A program made the translations under genes and the position numbers. The notes beneath the pieces are model-generated. The model had not been told where the DNA came from. It was given only the letters and a program-made list of their open reading frames with translations, and did not search any database. Of a stretch of DNA of 64,000 nt, positions 33,565 to 45,178 are shown one piece after another. The stretch is taken from assembly GCA_038373865.1 (NCBI GenBank), contig JAXGGA010000467.1, positions 62,001 to 126,000 on the forward strand, in the 5' to 3' direction. Position 1 is the first letter of the stretch; each line of letters opens with the position of its first letter. The stretch comes from Uloborus plumipes (Eukaryota > Arthropoda > Arachnida > Araneae > Uloboridae).

Positions 33565-33920
33565 GCACCTACCGGAAACCCCTGGAAATTTAACCCCGAG
33601 GCTCCTAAGAAGACCCCGCTCTCGTTTCTCCCTAGACCAGTTGCCCTACATCAGTTAGGAAACGAGCAATCCAAGGCTACCTCCGACCAACTTCTCCAAA
33701 TGATAAATAAAACTTATGATCACCTTTCAAGCCCAGCAGCAACAGATGCAAGAAGTACTCAGCGTCCTTGTCGCCCTCAGGAGGTCGTGACTTTTTTCTC
33801 CCACCCCCCCATCCTTACTGTGTGCTTAGGCACTTTTTTCTACTCCTCAACATCCACGAAGTCAGGTAAGTGGGGCTTCGCCCCAGGCCTGGGTAATATT
33901 TGTTGTTACTGTTACTGTTT

Positions 33921-35076
33921 GAAAAGGGTCAGCAATTATAAAGATATTATTGGTTTAATTCCTGTGAAACACATGAATGCAACAGATCTGACGGAATTAA
34001 CATGAAGTGCTCTGTCAATATTAAGTCAAACAAATTTTAAAGTTTTGTCGTTAATATCTGACAACAACAGAATTAATAAGAACATGTCCCAGAATCTTCG
34101 ACTTGAGGGAAATTAAAATATCTGCATAAAAAATCCTTTTGATGATTCATAACCTTAGTTTTTATTATTTGACTCGGTGCAAATCATGAAGTCAATAAGA
34201 AATAACTTGTTGAATCAGATAGATTCTGAGAAAACATTTCTATGTCCAGAGTTTAACGACTTTACAAAGACTTTTTGTAAAATTTTCTTTTTTAAGGATA
34301 GTTTTTAACAGAGAGAAACTCTATTATGAAATATGCTTACAAGTTGACATTTAAAACTGTTTATCCAACGAACATTGAAAAACAAAACGTAAACTTGGCC
34401 CTCAATGTATTTGATGCAAGTACACAAGCTGCTCTTCAAATGTATGGGCAGCAGAATATTTTTTAAAACTGGGAGGCTACAGTTAAGCGAGGAAACTTTT
34501 TATGCGCTTTCTCAGACAACTAAATGCATGTTGTCCCTTATAAAGCATTTGCTCCAGCAGGGAAATTCTTATGTGCTCACAGGAAAATTTCAAACAGATT
34601 ATTTAGAATCCCGATTTGGAATTTACCGCCAAATGTCTGGAAGCAATTACCATGTTTCAGTAATTGACATTATTGAAAGTGATAGGAAGCTCAGAATCAA
34701 AAGTATTCTGAGGCTTAACTCTTTTAAACTGGGCCAAATTTCAATTAAAAGCTTTAGCGATGCAATATCAATATCAAGTGATGTTGAGGAAATCGACATT
34801 AGTGACTGTTGCGACGTTTTAGGTGACCTAAGTGTTGATGTGAGTGTGGACGAAGTTGAAGTCTTAACTTATGTAGCTGGGTATTGTGTATTTAAATTGA
34901 ACATCTCCTTTAATACGTGTTTGGGAATTTACGTTTCAAATCACAACATTATGATAGAGCCAAATGACCTATCACCAATATCAGATAGCAACTCAGACTC
35001 TTTTATCAGTATTTTAAACAGGCGGGTTGAAAAAACCATCAAGGCTTATTCTAAATGTGCTTATACACATGTATAG
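33921..35076 (+). pseudogene. P-element/THAP9-type transposase remnant
   Basis: Fragments appear in order across frames: KRVSNYKDIIGLIPVKHMNA (33921), then VLSLISDNNRINKNM, then DSVQIMKSIRNNLLNQIDSE (about 34172) and LTFKTVYPTNIEKQNVNLAL (about 34345). The open piece at 34405-35076 has SYVLTGKFQTDYLESRFGIY, RQMSGSNYHVSVIDIIESDR and EVLTYVAGYCVFKL. FQTDPLE-RFG-YRQ-SG-NY and ISDNNR.N are patterns I associate with P-element and THAP9 transposases, RNase-H-like enzymes with an N-terminal THAP domain. No THAP domain is visible. Several frame changes make it inactive. Confidence 0.7.
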
Positions 35077-36370
35077 CATTTTCAAAGAAATTCTCCTAAT
35101 TTTGAAGAAAAGTTTCAAAAGTGCAACATGCAACAGCATAAAGTTCTCGTTAATGTTTTTAAATTTTACTTGACCAATTCTGATCTGTTTTCTTTGCAAG
35201 AAAAATGATTTGTGTGGAACGGAGTTATTTGATTCAATTAACAAAATTATCTGCATTTTCAGCAACATTTGTTTGAAAAATTTAAAGTTTTAAATGACAA
35301 AAATATGGTAAATTTACAAAGAGCGCAAGCTAAAAAAATTCAAATCAAAGTAGTAATGCTCGAGTAATTGCATATTTTAATATTTATTTTGTTTGATATT
35401 ATCTAATAGTCAAACTAAATTGTTGCATTTTATTTTATGTTCATTACAAATTGATTTGTACTGTAGTACTGTCGGCCCTGCTTAATCGGGTAACGAAATT
35501 ACTGAATAAGTAGAGAAATTTATTATTATTATGTTTTTTTCCTCTTGCTGCAATAGAAATATGATAAAACTCACAGATAGGATTTATGCTGGAACTTTAA
35601 ATGATTGCTGTATTTTTGGAATATAGCTAAAATACAACTTAAAATATTTTGTATTCTGCATATCTGAAAATTCACAATAGTCTGTTTTGTATAAAAGAAT
35701 TGTTTCATTTTACTAACATTTTAAAGTTTTCCTTTATTGATTTCTGCAGAAGTTCAAACATGTTTTGAATAAAATGCTTCACTAAATTACTGTTTGTGTT
35801 TATTCTGTTTCTATTCTGTGTATTTTTATAAATATTTAGACCATATACGCAAATGTATATTATAAATACTATTTTTTGAGACATTAGATAAATATTATTG
35901 AACTGTTTTATTAACATCCAAAGTTCAAAGAAAAGCAGAGTTTTCCTATTTTAATGTTAAAACATCAAATTAAATTAATTTTGCTTTGCAAAAAAAAAAA
36001 AAAACGCTTTTTATCTTTTTGTTTTGACAAAAATACTGTTTACTATTTTTCGTTCATTTACTGATTTATTTTTTATAATACACGATTTATGCATATTTGC
36101 AGTTCAATAACCAATTGTGAAACAAAGATATATTTGAAGGAATTTGATTAATAAGATATGGATATTATGTGCACAAACACAAATTTCTCTTTATTTCTAT
36201 CCCATTTTATGAAAAACTTGTCTATTTTCTAGAAATTTTTATTTTTCTGACATGGGGGAAAAAAACTATTATTCACAGGCGTTTTTTTTTGGGGAAACTA
36301 CGCTGTATAATTTTCCCCCATTTTAAATTATTGTTTGGTGTAGTACTATTTCGCGGATTTGTTTATTTTC
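35077..36370. other. non-coding interior of the insertion in copy A
   Basis: At 35464 the stretch CTGTCGGCCCTGCTTAATCG resembles ends of pogo/Tigger-like elements, but I find no partner end. Otherwise AT-rich. Confidence 0.35.
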
Positions 36371-37365
36371 TCTTCTCGGACGGCGAGGTAGCAGCTGTCA
36401 TGGCCTCACCCTTCGCTCTCATTGGCTGAGAGTTGTTTTTATCGGTTAGGATATCCGAGCAGTCGAGAGCTGACGTCACGATTTGCAAATCTACGATCTT
36501 GTTACACATGCATTAGGTACGAATCGCAGCTCACTCGCAACTCGCAAATATTTGCGATTTGCAAGTTGTGATGGGTGTTTCACTTGCATTCGGGTGTTAG
36601 ATGCAGAAATGCAAATTTTTAATTACGATTCGATAAAACATCCCACCAGGTACTCAGTATCACGTGGTATAGGTGCAGGAAATGATTTTGGGAGCCTAAA
36701 CATAGATCGGAAGTTATTGTTACCACTCTGACGGCGGAACTTGGGACACGCTTATTTCGCATCGGCTAGAAAATCAGAAATCGATTAAAACAAAAATGAA
36801 GTAAAATATTAACAAAGGGGTAAAAATAGAATCGTTTTTCGTGCAAGTGCGTTTTTTTGGGAAGTTAGAAAGTGCGCATGACCTGTTTGCATGCTAAGCT
36901 TTGCTACTGGGGACACGTTACCGATCTGATTTTTGATGTATAAAAGCAATATTTTCTGAAGAAAAAAAAAAAAAAAATTTCTGATGTTATTAGATGAAAT
37001 GAAAGCAGAACCTTGTCTTCTTTCTGGGGAAAATTATTTTTTTAACTAGTTATTGAAATACTAGTGAAAATTCACTTGGGACTCAAATTGGCACTTTTCT
37101 AAATATTAGCTCTCATATCAAATAAGGTTTTTTCCAAGTTCAGACATTCCCAGAAGTTTTAATAGCAAATGGAGCATCTATCAATGTTCAATCTACTTGT
37201 TTTACTGTACAAAAAGGCGCTGAAACTATAAAAAGCGTTGTACCTAGGTTTTATTTTCTCATGATCAAATGAAAAATCTTTCATATGTAGGAACATAAAT
37301 ATTTTGAGGCATATAAGAGATTATCTCTTTCTAATCAGCAAGAGTGATCATAGATTTATCTGTAG

Positions 37366-38062
37366 CAGCGGCGTACACAGACAAATAGTTTCAGGGGGGT
37401 GGCTGAAGCGAAACTCTTGGAGATGGGGGGGGGGGGCACGACATAAATAATTAAAAGAAGTGAATGTTTCGAATTTGTGATATCAATACTAATTTAATAT
37501 GATAAAAATGCATCTTTTTTTTAATAGTTATATAATTGCTATAAAAAAGAAAAAACATTTTGACGAAAACAGAAAATGATAAAAATAAAGTTTGGATTTT
37601 TTTTTGTTTTACTGACAGATGTTCTTGAATCACATGCTTGCATATGTATTGCAATTTGTGCTTCAATATCGATCATTTTACTATTGTTCCTAATACTTCA
37701 ATCACATCTGTTTAAATATATTGACAAAAGAGATATGAATGAACAAGCATTAATCTGTGTTTCTGAAACATATATTTGCAATAAAACTGAACAAAATTGA
37801 ATTTCGTAAAATAATCATAAATATAACAGTAATACAGTAAAATAGACGCGTCAAAACTTAAAAAAAAAATTCACATTTCTCTTATTTTCTTTTCGTTTTA
37901 TCTTATACCGAATTATTTTATCGGAAAACTCTTTCGGATATTGCGACTTTGAAAAGTAAGAAAGAAAAAACAATTTATTAAAGCTTAAATGCAAAAAAAT
38001 CATTTTAAAAATTTCGGAGGGGGCTGCAGCCCTATCAGCCCACCCTCCTGAGTACGCCACTG
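37366..38062. mobile_element. small non-autonomous hAT element, 697 bp
   Basis: The ends CAGCGGCGTACACAG and, reversed, CAGTGGCGTACTCAG are flanked by an exact ATCTGTAG at 37358-37365 and 38063-38070. It has a G-run at 37425-37436. No gene. Confidence 0.88.
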
Positions 38063-38070
38063 ATCTGTAG

Positions 38071-41000
38071 ATTTGTAAAAAGCTTACAGTTGAAGTTTCA
38101 GACTTGTCAAAGTATTTAAGTTCTATGTGCAACATTTTTTTTTTCTTTGTTTGTTTAATTCTTTGCCAAACATTTTTTCGCTTTAAAGTTTTTAAAAAGA
38201 ATAGAACTTGTGAGGAATATGATGGTCAAAGTAAGCATGAAGTAAATATCTTTGCCTAAATTTCAGGTTAGTTCTATGCCAGACTAGCTACACAACAGTT
38301 TATTTTGTGCAATTAGTTTTTATAATTTAATTCATTCTTCTTGTGATACTGTTAGCACTATTAGTTTAAAACTTTAAATCTTGCAATTTTTTTCTCTGCA
38401 TCCCACTACTTTAAAAACATAAAAAACATTTGGCATCGCTCTTCCACAACCCTATTTTGGCAAGCGTAAGTTTTGAAAATCATAGCACAACATGTAGTAC
38501 AGCAATCTACATTGTGTGCTGCGATCTACTAAATAATCGATTGTATCAAAGGGGTTGCTATATAGATTCAAACAATTAAGAAACTTTCCAATTATTTAAG
38601 CTAATATTTATGCGTTGGAAAATGAGAATAATTGAAAAAAAATCTCATCCAAGAAAATGGTTTCTAGTCTGAAAAACTCAAAAATTGTGAAAATTACGAA
38701 AAAGCGTAAAAAAGAAGGGTGTTTGAGCATCATCTTCCATTAAGAGTGGGGAGCTGAAATTTTAGGGGAGTGATCTTATACATAAATGTAAAAAAAGTAG
38801 GGTGCGCCTTGGTCCGTAGCGAAAAAAAAAATAAATTTTTTGAACTACCCTAAAGTAGGCTGTTCTACCCTAAACACAAGTAGGCTACACAAGTAGTTAC
38901 ATAAGTAGGCTATTCTACCCTAAACAGTGATCAGAATCTCACCAAATTTGAGCCTAATAATCATCTTAGGTCGTGAGCAATAAAAGCACAAACTTGACGA
39001 TTTAGTCTTTTTTCGCGACACGAAAAAGAGGCCTTTACAAAATAATTTAGATTGGAGCTTAGGGAGCTATAATTTGGTATGGCTTCATGCAAGTCCTATC
39101 TGTGCACCCGAAAAAAAAAATCATAAAAATTGGAGGGGGTCGAATGGAGACTTTCTCAAAATTTGGGACACTTGACATGGAATGACCCAGCATTAAAAAA
39201 CAAGAAAAAACATGGGGGACTTAATCAGGGAAAAAATACACACAAAATGAAAAATTTCCTGTTTTGCTGCCGAAAAATTAGTCTTGACTAAGGGCAGTAT
39301 ACTTGTAATAGTCCAAACCTCCGTTAATTCAAGGCGGTAACTGGCTACTAAAGAAAAAATGAAAAAGGAAGAAGAAATTGTACGTTCAATTCATTGGAAC
39401 AGTAAGAGCGAATATTTCTCTTCCGAAAAAGCTTTGTGAAAAATCTTTGAGGGGGGGAGCTGTCAAAAGCTCCACATTCACTTCTGAAATTTTTGACCCG
39501 TGAAAAAAAAAAACTTTTGGTCACCCTACGCCTATGCTGGACTTAATTTGAAGCACATATCAAAGGTTCACAGCAGAGAGGTAGTTAATTACAAAACAAA
39601 CGTTTTGTATGTGATGTTGAGAGTTGACCTAGAACATCCCCATTTACTTCCCATTAGGCCCTTCAAGATGGAGAGTCTATCAGAGGCCCTATTAATTATA
39701 GATTCTGAGTACAACTTCCCCATGAGAGTTTGCGTCAAATATTTCACCTAAACCTTGAAATAAAATTTTTTAAGCTACATTTCTGTTATTGTTTTAACTA
39801 AGAAAGTTGTTCCAATTTGATGACGAACTAAATTTCCTGAACATCAAATAAATCTTTGTTTTTTTATGATTTCGGTTATATTACGTTTTCGGGTGGATTG
39901 GGAATTTATTGCTGTCTCCAGACAAACTCCATGTATTGAGGGGCAATTATGAATGTGCTACAAATACAGAATATTCAAATGACCCACTACTATTAAAGGA
40001 CATACCTGAGAATGAAATGATTGCTGTACTTTGGATGAAGAATAGGTTGGGCAAGTGATCAGCGAAGTGGATGGAAGTTCTGGTATGATACGCATACTTA
40101 CAGGGAAAAAAAAAACCACTGAACATTTATTTGGGAAGTAAAATAGAAATTATTAAGTACTTAGACTTGTATTACTAGATATGGCCAGTACAGAATGATA
40201 TACACAAGACTAAACAGGAATAAATCATCATTATTCGGCATATAATAGACGCTCCAGTGAATGTAGGGGAAATATCCCATCCCCCCAAAATGGGAAAATA
40301 TCCCATTTGTTGAACAATACAGCCATTACAGACAGATACTAAGTAGTTTAGATTGTATTATTAAAATTAAAGAAAATTTCCACAGCATGCTTATTGTTTT
40401 CTTGTTATTTAACTTCTGAAGTTGAAAAACGAGAAATTCAGGTTAAAATATAAACCAGCCAGAGTTTCGGAAATTTTAGTGATATTCAAATAAATTTTCA
40501 TATAATGTCATTGTTGTGTAATAGAGAATGATAAGGGGGCTTAATGTTAAATTCTAAGAAAAGATTTTCCTTCATAGCAATGCACCCCACTTACTGATAA
40601 GCAAAGCCGTAAAATAGGAGGGTCCGTGGGCGGAGGTAACACCTGGCTTTGAAAAAATAATGTTTTTACAAAAAGTTGTTTCCCAATAAAATTTGCATAG
40701 AGGCGTCCTAAAAAATCAAAGTATTTTTTTCGTCGACCACCTTCCTTTTTTTTTTCCTTTTATATCAAAACAATTGTAACAAAAGTTTCATATAATTTTA
40801 ACAATGGTACGCCAATCTGACTTATATTGCAAGGGTAAGCCAGCACTTGTGCACAACAGCAAATAAAGGTTTTTTTTTTTTTTTGGAAACTCGAAATTTT
40901 AAGTTGACAAAAACTTGCCTCTTGCCCTCTCTACCTGTACCAGGAAAACATTTTTCCGAATCAAAAAATATTTACATCTCTAGCACAAGGTGTAAAATGT

Positions 41001-42262
41001 ATAATTTCGTCAAAAAATTGATTTTTCTATTCATTTTTTTAACAATTACAGATAAAGTTAGAAAATATCAAGTTAAAAATTATTAGTGTACAACAGAGAT
41101 TCCAAAAGTCCAGAACGCCCCGTTCCCACAAAAAAAAAAAAAAAATATTTGATACATTTAAAACATTTTTCCTCATATGTTTTTACGATTTTCTCCTCTT
41201 TAAATTTATTTATTCATTGTTCTGTATATATTTCAGAGCTCTAGTTCGGTTTTTTACACAAAATGAATAAATGTGTAGTGTATTTACTTATCTCCACTTC
41301 CCACATTGATACCTTTGGCCCTTAGATCAGGAAGGTAAATTACCCATTGTTTCTTAGAAATACAATGTCAATTCTTATAAAACAAGAAAACTGATAGGAT
41401 TGCATCATAGCATACCATCTATGCCATACAGTATATCATACCACAATATAATATACCAGACGAACTACTATTTCAAAATTGGAAATGTGTATTAAAATTG
41501 AGGGATTTGGAAGAATTGTTACTCCCTGCGTATACCATAAACAAGAGTTTTTTTAATTCCCTATAAATGTACTTTCGTTTTGAATTAAAATATTGTTACT
41601 CTACTATACCTTCAATTTTATTTACTTTTTATGTTTGGCAGGATAGCACCGTGAACCCCTGGCATGGACTACACACTTTCAAATCATCATTTGCAGATAA
41701 ATTACAGAAAAACAATACATTCAAATCGAAAAAATCCATATGTGGGAGATTTGAATACTGCACAAGAAGGCAAAAACTTCTATTTTAACGCTAATTACAT
41801 ACTTTATATGTTTATATTTTTTCCAGCTTGCATAGAATTTATCATTAATTTTTAAAAAATGTATACAAAAAAACATTTTTTAAAGAAAATTAAATTTTAA
41901 GGTCTCCTGCAGCACACATAAATATTTTTTAATTTTAATCAATGTTTTTGTAGTATGAGTGGGGCTATAGGGCAGGCTTGTCATTAACTTTTTTTCTGGC
42001 AGGGGGGAGGGGAGAGGGGGGACAATGCAAAAAGTTTTTAAATAATACTCCTAAACTATCTTCTGGAAAAAGTTTGCTGGGATTGGATTTGCAATTTTTT
42101 AGAAAGGCAACTTGGTCCCTTAGATTGTAATTCTATAATCTTTGGAAGTTTAATTTTAACATAATAATAGGAATGCACTGACTAATCAGCTGATTTGCCG
42201 ATCATTTATAATCAATTAAATTTGACTGATTAATCAGCGAAAAAGAATAATTTTCAAATTAT
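38071..42262. other. AT-rich region, repeats only
   Basis: It holds a short tandem TAGGCT(A/G)TTCTACCCTAAAC array near 38868-38925 and a dispersed repeat at 38995-39190. No coding region could be supported; frames of 60-83 codons at 39500, 40847 and 41567 lack family signal. Confidence 0.45.
38995..39190. repeat. dispersed repeat, copy 1
   Basis: It shares GACACGAAAAAGAGGCCTTT, GAGCTATAATTTGGTATGG(C/T), TTCATGCAAGTC and CACTTGACATGGAATGACCC with 45003-45178, same orientation. It ends with the reverse of the GGGTCATTCCA word seen at 48516 and 54852. Confidence 0.75.
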
Positions 42263-42264
42263 TA

Positions 42265-43094
42265 CACTCAGGCACATTGAAAATAGCGACCCAAGAAGAA
42301 AGCATCGGATTGAAATGAAATTTAATACACATAATGATACAGATGAGAGATTCACTTGATCTCAAAATCAAGACAATTGAACGAATACAGGGTGTGCGAG
42401 GACACAAATACAGAGCAACTTCAATAGCGCGTTGGACCACCTCTAGCTGCAATACATGCCGCCACACGGTCCGGCATTGAGTTGATTAGACGCCTGATGT
42501 TGTCCTGAGGCAGATGGGCCCACAAATTTGTAACAGCCAACTCCAAATCACACTTAGAGTGACACGATGGCATCTGACGTTTTAGCTGATCCCACACATG
42601 CTCTAGAGGGGATAAGTTGGGGGAGCGGGCCGGCCATAAAATAGTCTGAAAATGACGTAAGAAGTCTTGAGCAACTCTTGCTGTATGCGGACGAGCATTA
42701 TCTTGTTGGCAAATTGCCCCAGGGAGACCATTTAGGAAAGGTCCTACATGGGGTCGAAGAATATCATCAACGTAACGTTGGCCGGTTAAGTTTCCACGCA
42801 TCACAATTAGATTGGACCGGCTATCATAGAATATGCCCCCCCAGACCATTACACCAGCTGTGCGGGCAGTGTGACGTAGAACAGTGTGGGAGGAATTGTA
42901 CCGCTCACCTGGGCGCCTCCACACCCGTACACGGTTATCATCAGTCCCTAAAACAAACCGAGACTCATCACTAAACATAACTTTTTGCCAATCTGTGACA
43001 TTCCACATTGATCTGGCTTGGCACCACTGTAGACGCAGTCGCTGATCAATCCGACGATTTCTTCTTGGGTCGCTATTTTCAATGTGCCTGAGTG
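42265..43094 (-). mobile_element. Tc1-like element, shortened, 830 bp
   Basis: Inverted ends CACTCAGGCACATTGAAAAT, about 45 bases including CGGATTGA, are flanked by TA at 42263-42264 and 43095-43096. It is a different family from the 23901 element. The right-hand end sits directly against the catalytic domain, so about 100 N-terminal codons of transposase are missing while both ends remain. Confidence 0.85.
42421..43060 (-). pseudogene. Tc1-like transposase, catalytic part only
   Basis: The frame is open from the terminal repeat to the stop at 42421 and contains VMFSDESRFVLG, CQQDNARPHTA and SPNLSPLEHVWDQ, giving D, D and E of the triad, again with 32 residues between the last two. It ends AACIAARGGPTRY. 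The helix-turn-helix DNA-binding part and the start codon are gone, so it cannot bind the ends on its own. About 205 codons against about 340 in full Tc1-like proteins. No internal stop is seen in this remnant, so the deletion is young or the copy recent. Confidence 0.82.
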
Positions 43095-43096
43095 TA

Positions 43097-45002
43097 TTTT
43101 TTAAGCATACTTTAAACAAGGAACTATGGCGAATAAATTTATTAATATTAGATAAATGTACTTTTCTGCAAGAATTTTACATAACGTGTAGTATGAAAGT
43201 GTTCTGAGTAAAAACAAAACAAATAGTTCAAAAAGTGCAAACAACTGAATAATGTATTAAAAAATAAACCTCACAGCTGCTATTCGCATGACAAAATATA
43301 CTTAAATTCCAGAATTTGTGAACAAGAATGCAAAAATATGAGTTTTCCATTTTATTTATATTGGCCAAATTTTGCGAATTAACCAGTAGAATTATTCTTT
43401 AAATAAAACTACTTTAAGTATGTATTGAACAAGAAGCTAAACACATGAAAAAATCTATAAACAATAAATGAATAATATTCTGCAAACATAAGTATAACAT
43501 GTACTATGAAAGTCTATCGAGAAAAATAAAACAAGTATAATTCAAAAATGTAATCTTGGCCATTCCCATTCGGACAACTAATGCTTTATGCTATTTATAA
43601 GGAAAAAAGTGGCCATATTCTAACATTTTTAATTTCACAACTATTTACAGCTATGTTACACAAATTACAAGATATTTCGGACTCTACAGGACAGCATGAC
43701 CCCTAAGTTTTCGTATGTAAGGGAATCCGGTTCAGTGGAAAGATCAACGTATGTTTATCTGAACTCAGAGAACGATGAAAGTAATTGCCGTTTTCCTGTC
43801 AAGGCGTTTACATTCTACTCGAATTTATGTTCAAGAACAGTGTCACGGATGTCGCTTCACACCAGGGTTGCCAGATTTAAGAATTGTAAATACAGGACAG
43901 CCTTATGGGAAGGGGGATTGAGAGATGAAGTCTAAAGGTTGAATTTTTACAACCTTGACTTTAATATGAAACCTTTGTCACAAATAAAAATGAAGAAAAA
44001 AAAACACAATGATAACATGAATAAAACTACATTTTTACCATTGCATAATAATTTTTCTTCATGGATATTAAGAGGAAAAGGTTTAATATTAATTATTGTG
44101 TAAGTTCGTATTTCCCTGTTATTGACCCCCATTTTCCTAACGCATGCCTGTCATTTCAAAATTTGCCGGGGGGGGGGGGGGGCAAAGGGTATATATTCAA
44201 TGTATGTTTTCCAAAAAAAAACAGCAAAAGCCACACCCATTTATACGTAAATACATTAATTTCCTAAAACCCAAGGGGGGGGGGGCATTGAACTCCCGTC
44301 CTGACTTCCCAAATGACGGGCCTGTCTTGACGTGAAAGATAAAATAGTCGCTTCTATGTATTGATGACTAAGGTTTGGTATGTACGTTTTTAAAAAGCTA
44401 GACGTACCAGTGGGGAAATTTGAATGTGTGCAAAATAATTTTAATGAGTCATTAACAAAAATGTCGATTATAATTGAGTAGACATAGCATAGAATTAAAC
44501 TCAACTACGAGACTCGTACTTGAACTAACTATAAGAAGTTAGCCTAAAACAAAACACAAATCAATTTTCAATATCTTTAGTGGGGGGGGGGCTAGTTTTT
44601 TCAATATAACATAATAATTATTCTAATATAATGTTGGAAAATTCTCTTTCTTTCTCTCTCTCTCTCCTTTTAAAATCAATTTACTACTTGATATTACTTC
44701 TGCAATAACTCTTTCTAAAATTTGCTGCATCTTTAATTTGCCATAAATCTCATTGCAATTTATATTACTTCTGAGCTAAACACTTATATTTCTTTCATAA
44801 GGAAAATTTTGAGAAGGGCGTATATAATAAGGTACAATAAAATCATTTACAAGGAGCTACCCAATTTTACAATGATCGACATCATTGTTGAATTGATTGT
44901 CACAATGATTCCTGCTCTAACTGAATAATAGAATACTAATATTACACTTCAGAACAGAAAAACATAATGATCAAATCATTTTTCTTATCACTCTCATTTT
45001 TT
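43097..45002. other. AT-rich region, no gene seen
   Basis: G-runs near 44167-44182 and 44275-44286 and a CT microsatellite near 44649-44666. Frames of 60-80 codons have no support. Confidence 0.45.
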
Positions 45003-45178
45003 TCAAGACACGAAAAAGAGGCCTTTTTTCAATAATTTTTTTTGGCTAAACCATAAGGCTTATAGAGCTATAATTTGGTATGGTTTCATGCAAGTCTTAT
45101 ATGTACATCCAAAAACAATTTCATCAAAATCGGAGGGGTTGAGTGGGGACGCCTTGTACACTTGACATGGAATGACCC
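45003..45178. repeat. dispersed repeat, copy 2
   Basis: Same family as 38995-39190; it ends TGACATGGAATGACCC right at the start of the large palindrome. Confidence 0.75.

Larger units (their letters stand above)
31721..36596. mobile_element. 4.9-kb insertion inside copy A
   Basis: Copy B keeps the uninterrupted site (near 49831). In A the same flanks are separated by a block with imperfect inverted ends, TGCCCGAATGCAAGTG and, reversed, CACCCGAATGCAAGTG, and TTA is present on both sides (31718-31720, 36597-36599). The subterminal parts also share GCAGCTCACTCGC, TGACGTCA and AATGCA(A/T)GTGTAAC in inverted order. A TTA duplication would suit PIF/Harbinger elements, and a short frame MAEVLLVRSRRRIARLLRY at 31889 is reminiscent of their N-termini, but this is weak. 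The block now contains a P-type transposase remnant and a retroelement ORF1, so it may be several insertions. Confidence 0.65.
30615..37112. mobile_element. copy A of a DNA transposon family with 4-bp target duplications
   Basis: The ends GAGCCAATATTTAGAAAAGT (30615) and the complement of GAGCTAATATTTAGAAAAGT (ending 37112) are flanked by TCAT on both sides (30611-30614, 37113-37116). The inverted repeat runs about 31 bases to CCAATTTGA. Seven copies of a 13-bp motif GTTAC(C/A)(G/A)(A/C)TCTGA lie within: 30792, 30810, 31478, 31493, 31650, 36719 and 36917, all on the plus strand. Without its 4.9-kb inner insertion it would be about 1.6 kb and non-coding, like copy B. A 4-bp duplication is known for Sola, Chapaev, Ginger and related groups; no transposase of its own remains to decide. 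Confidence 0.8.

Noticed and set aside
43860..44335. Possible hAT element starting CAGGGTTGCCAGATTT
   Set aside because: No matching right end or 8-bp duplication could be found.
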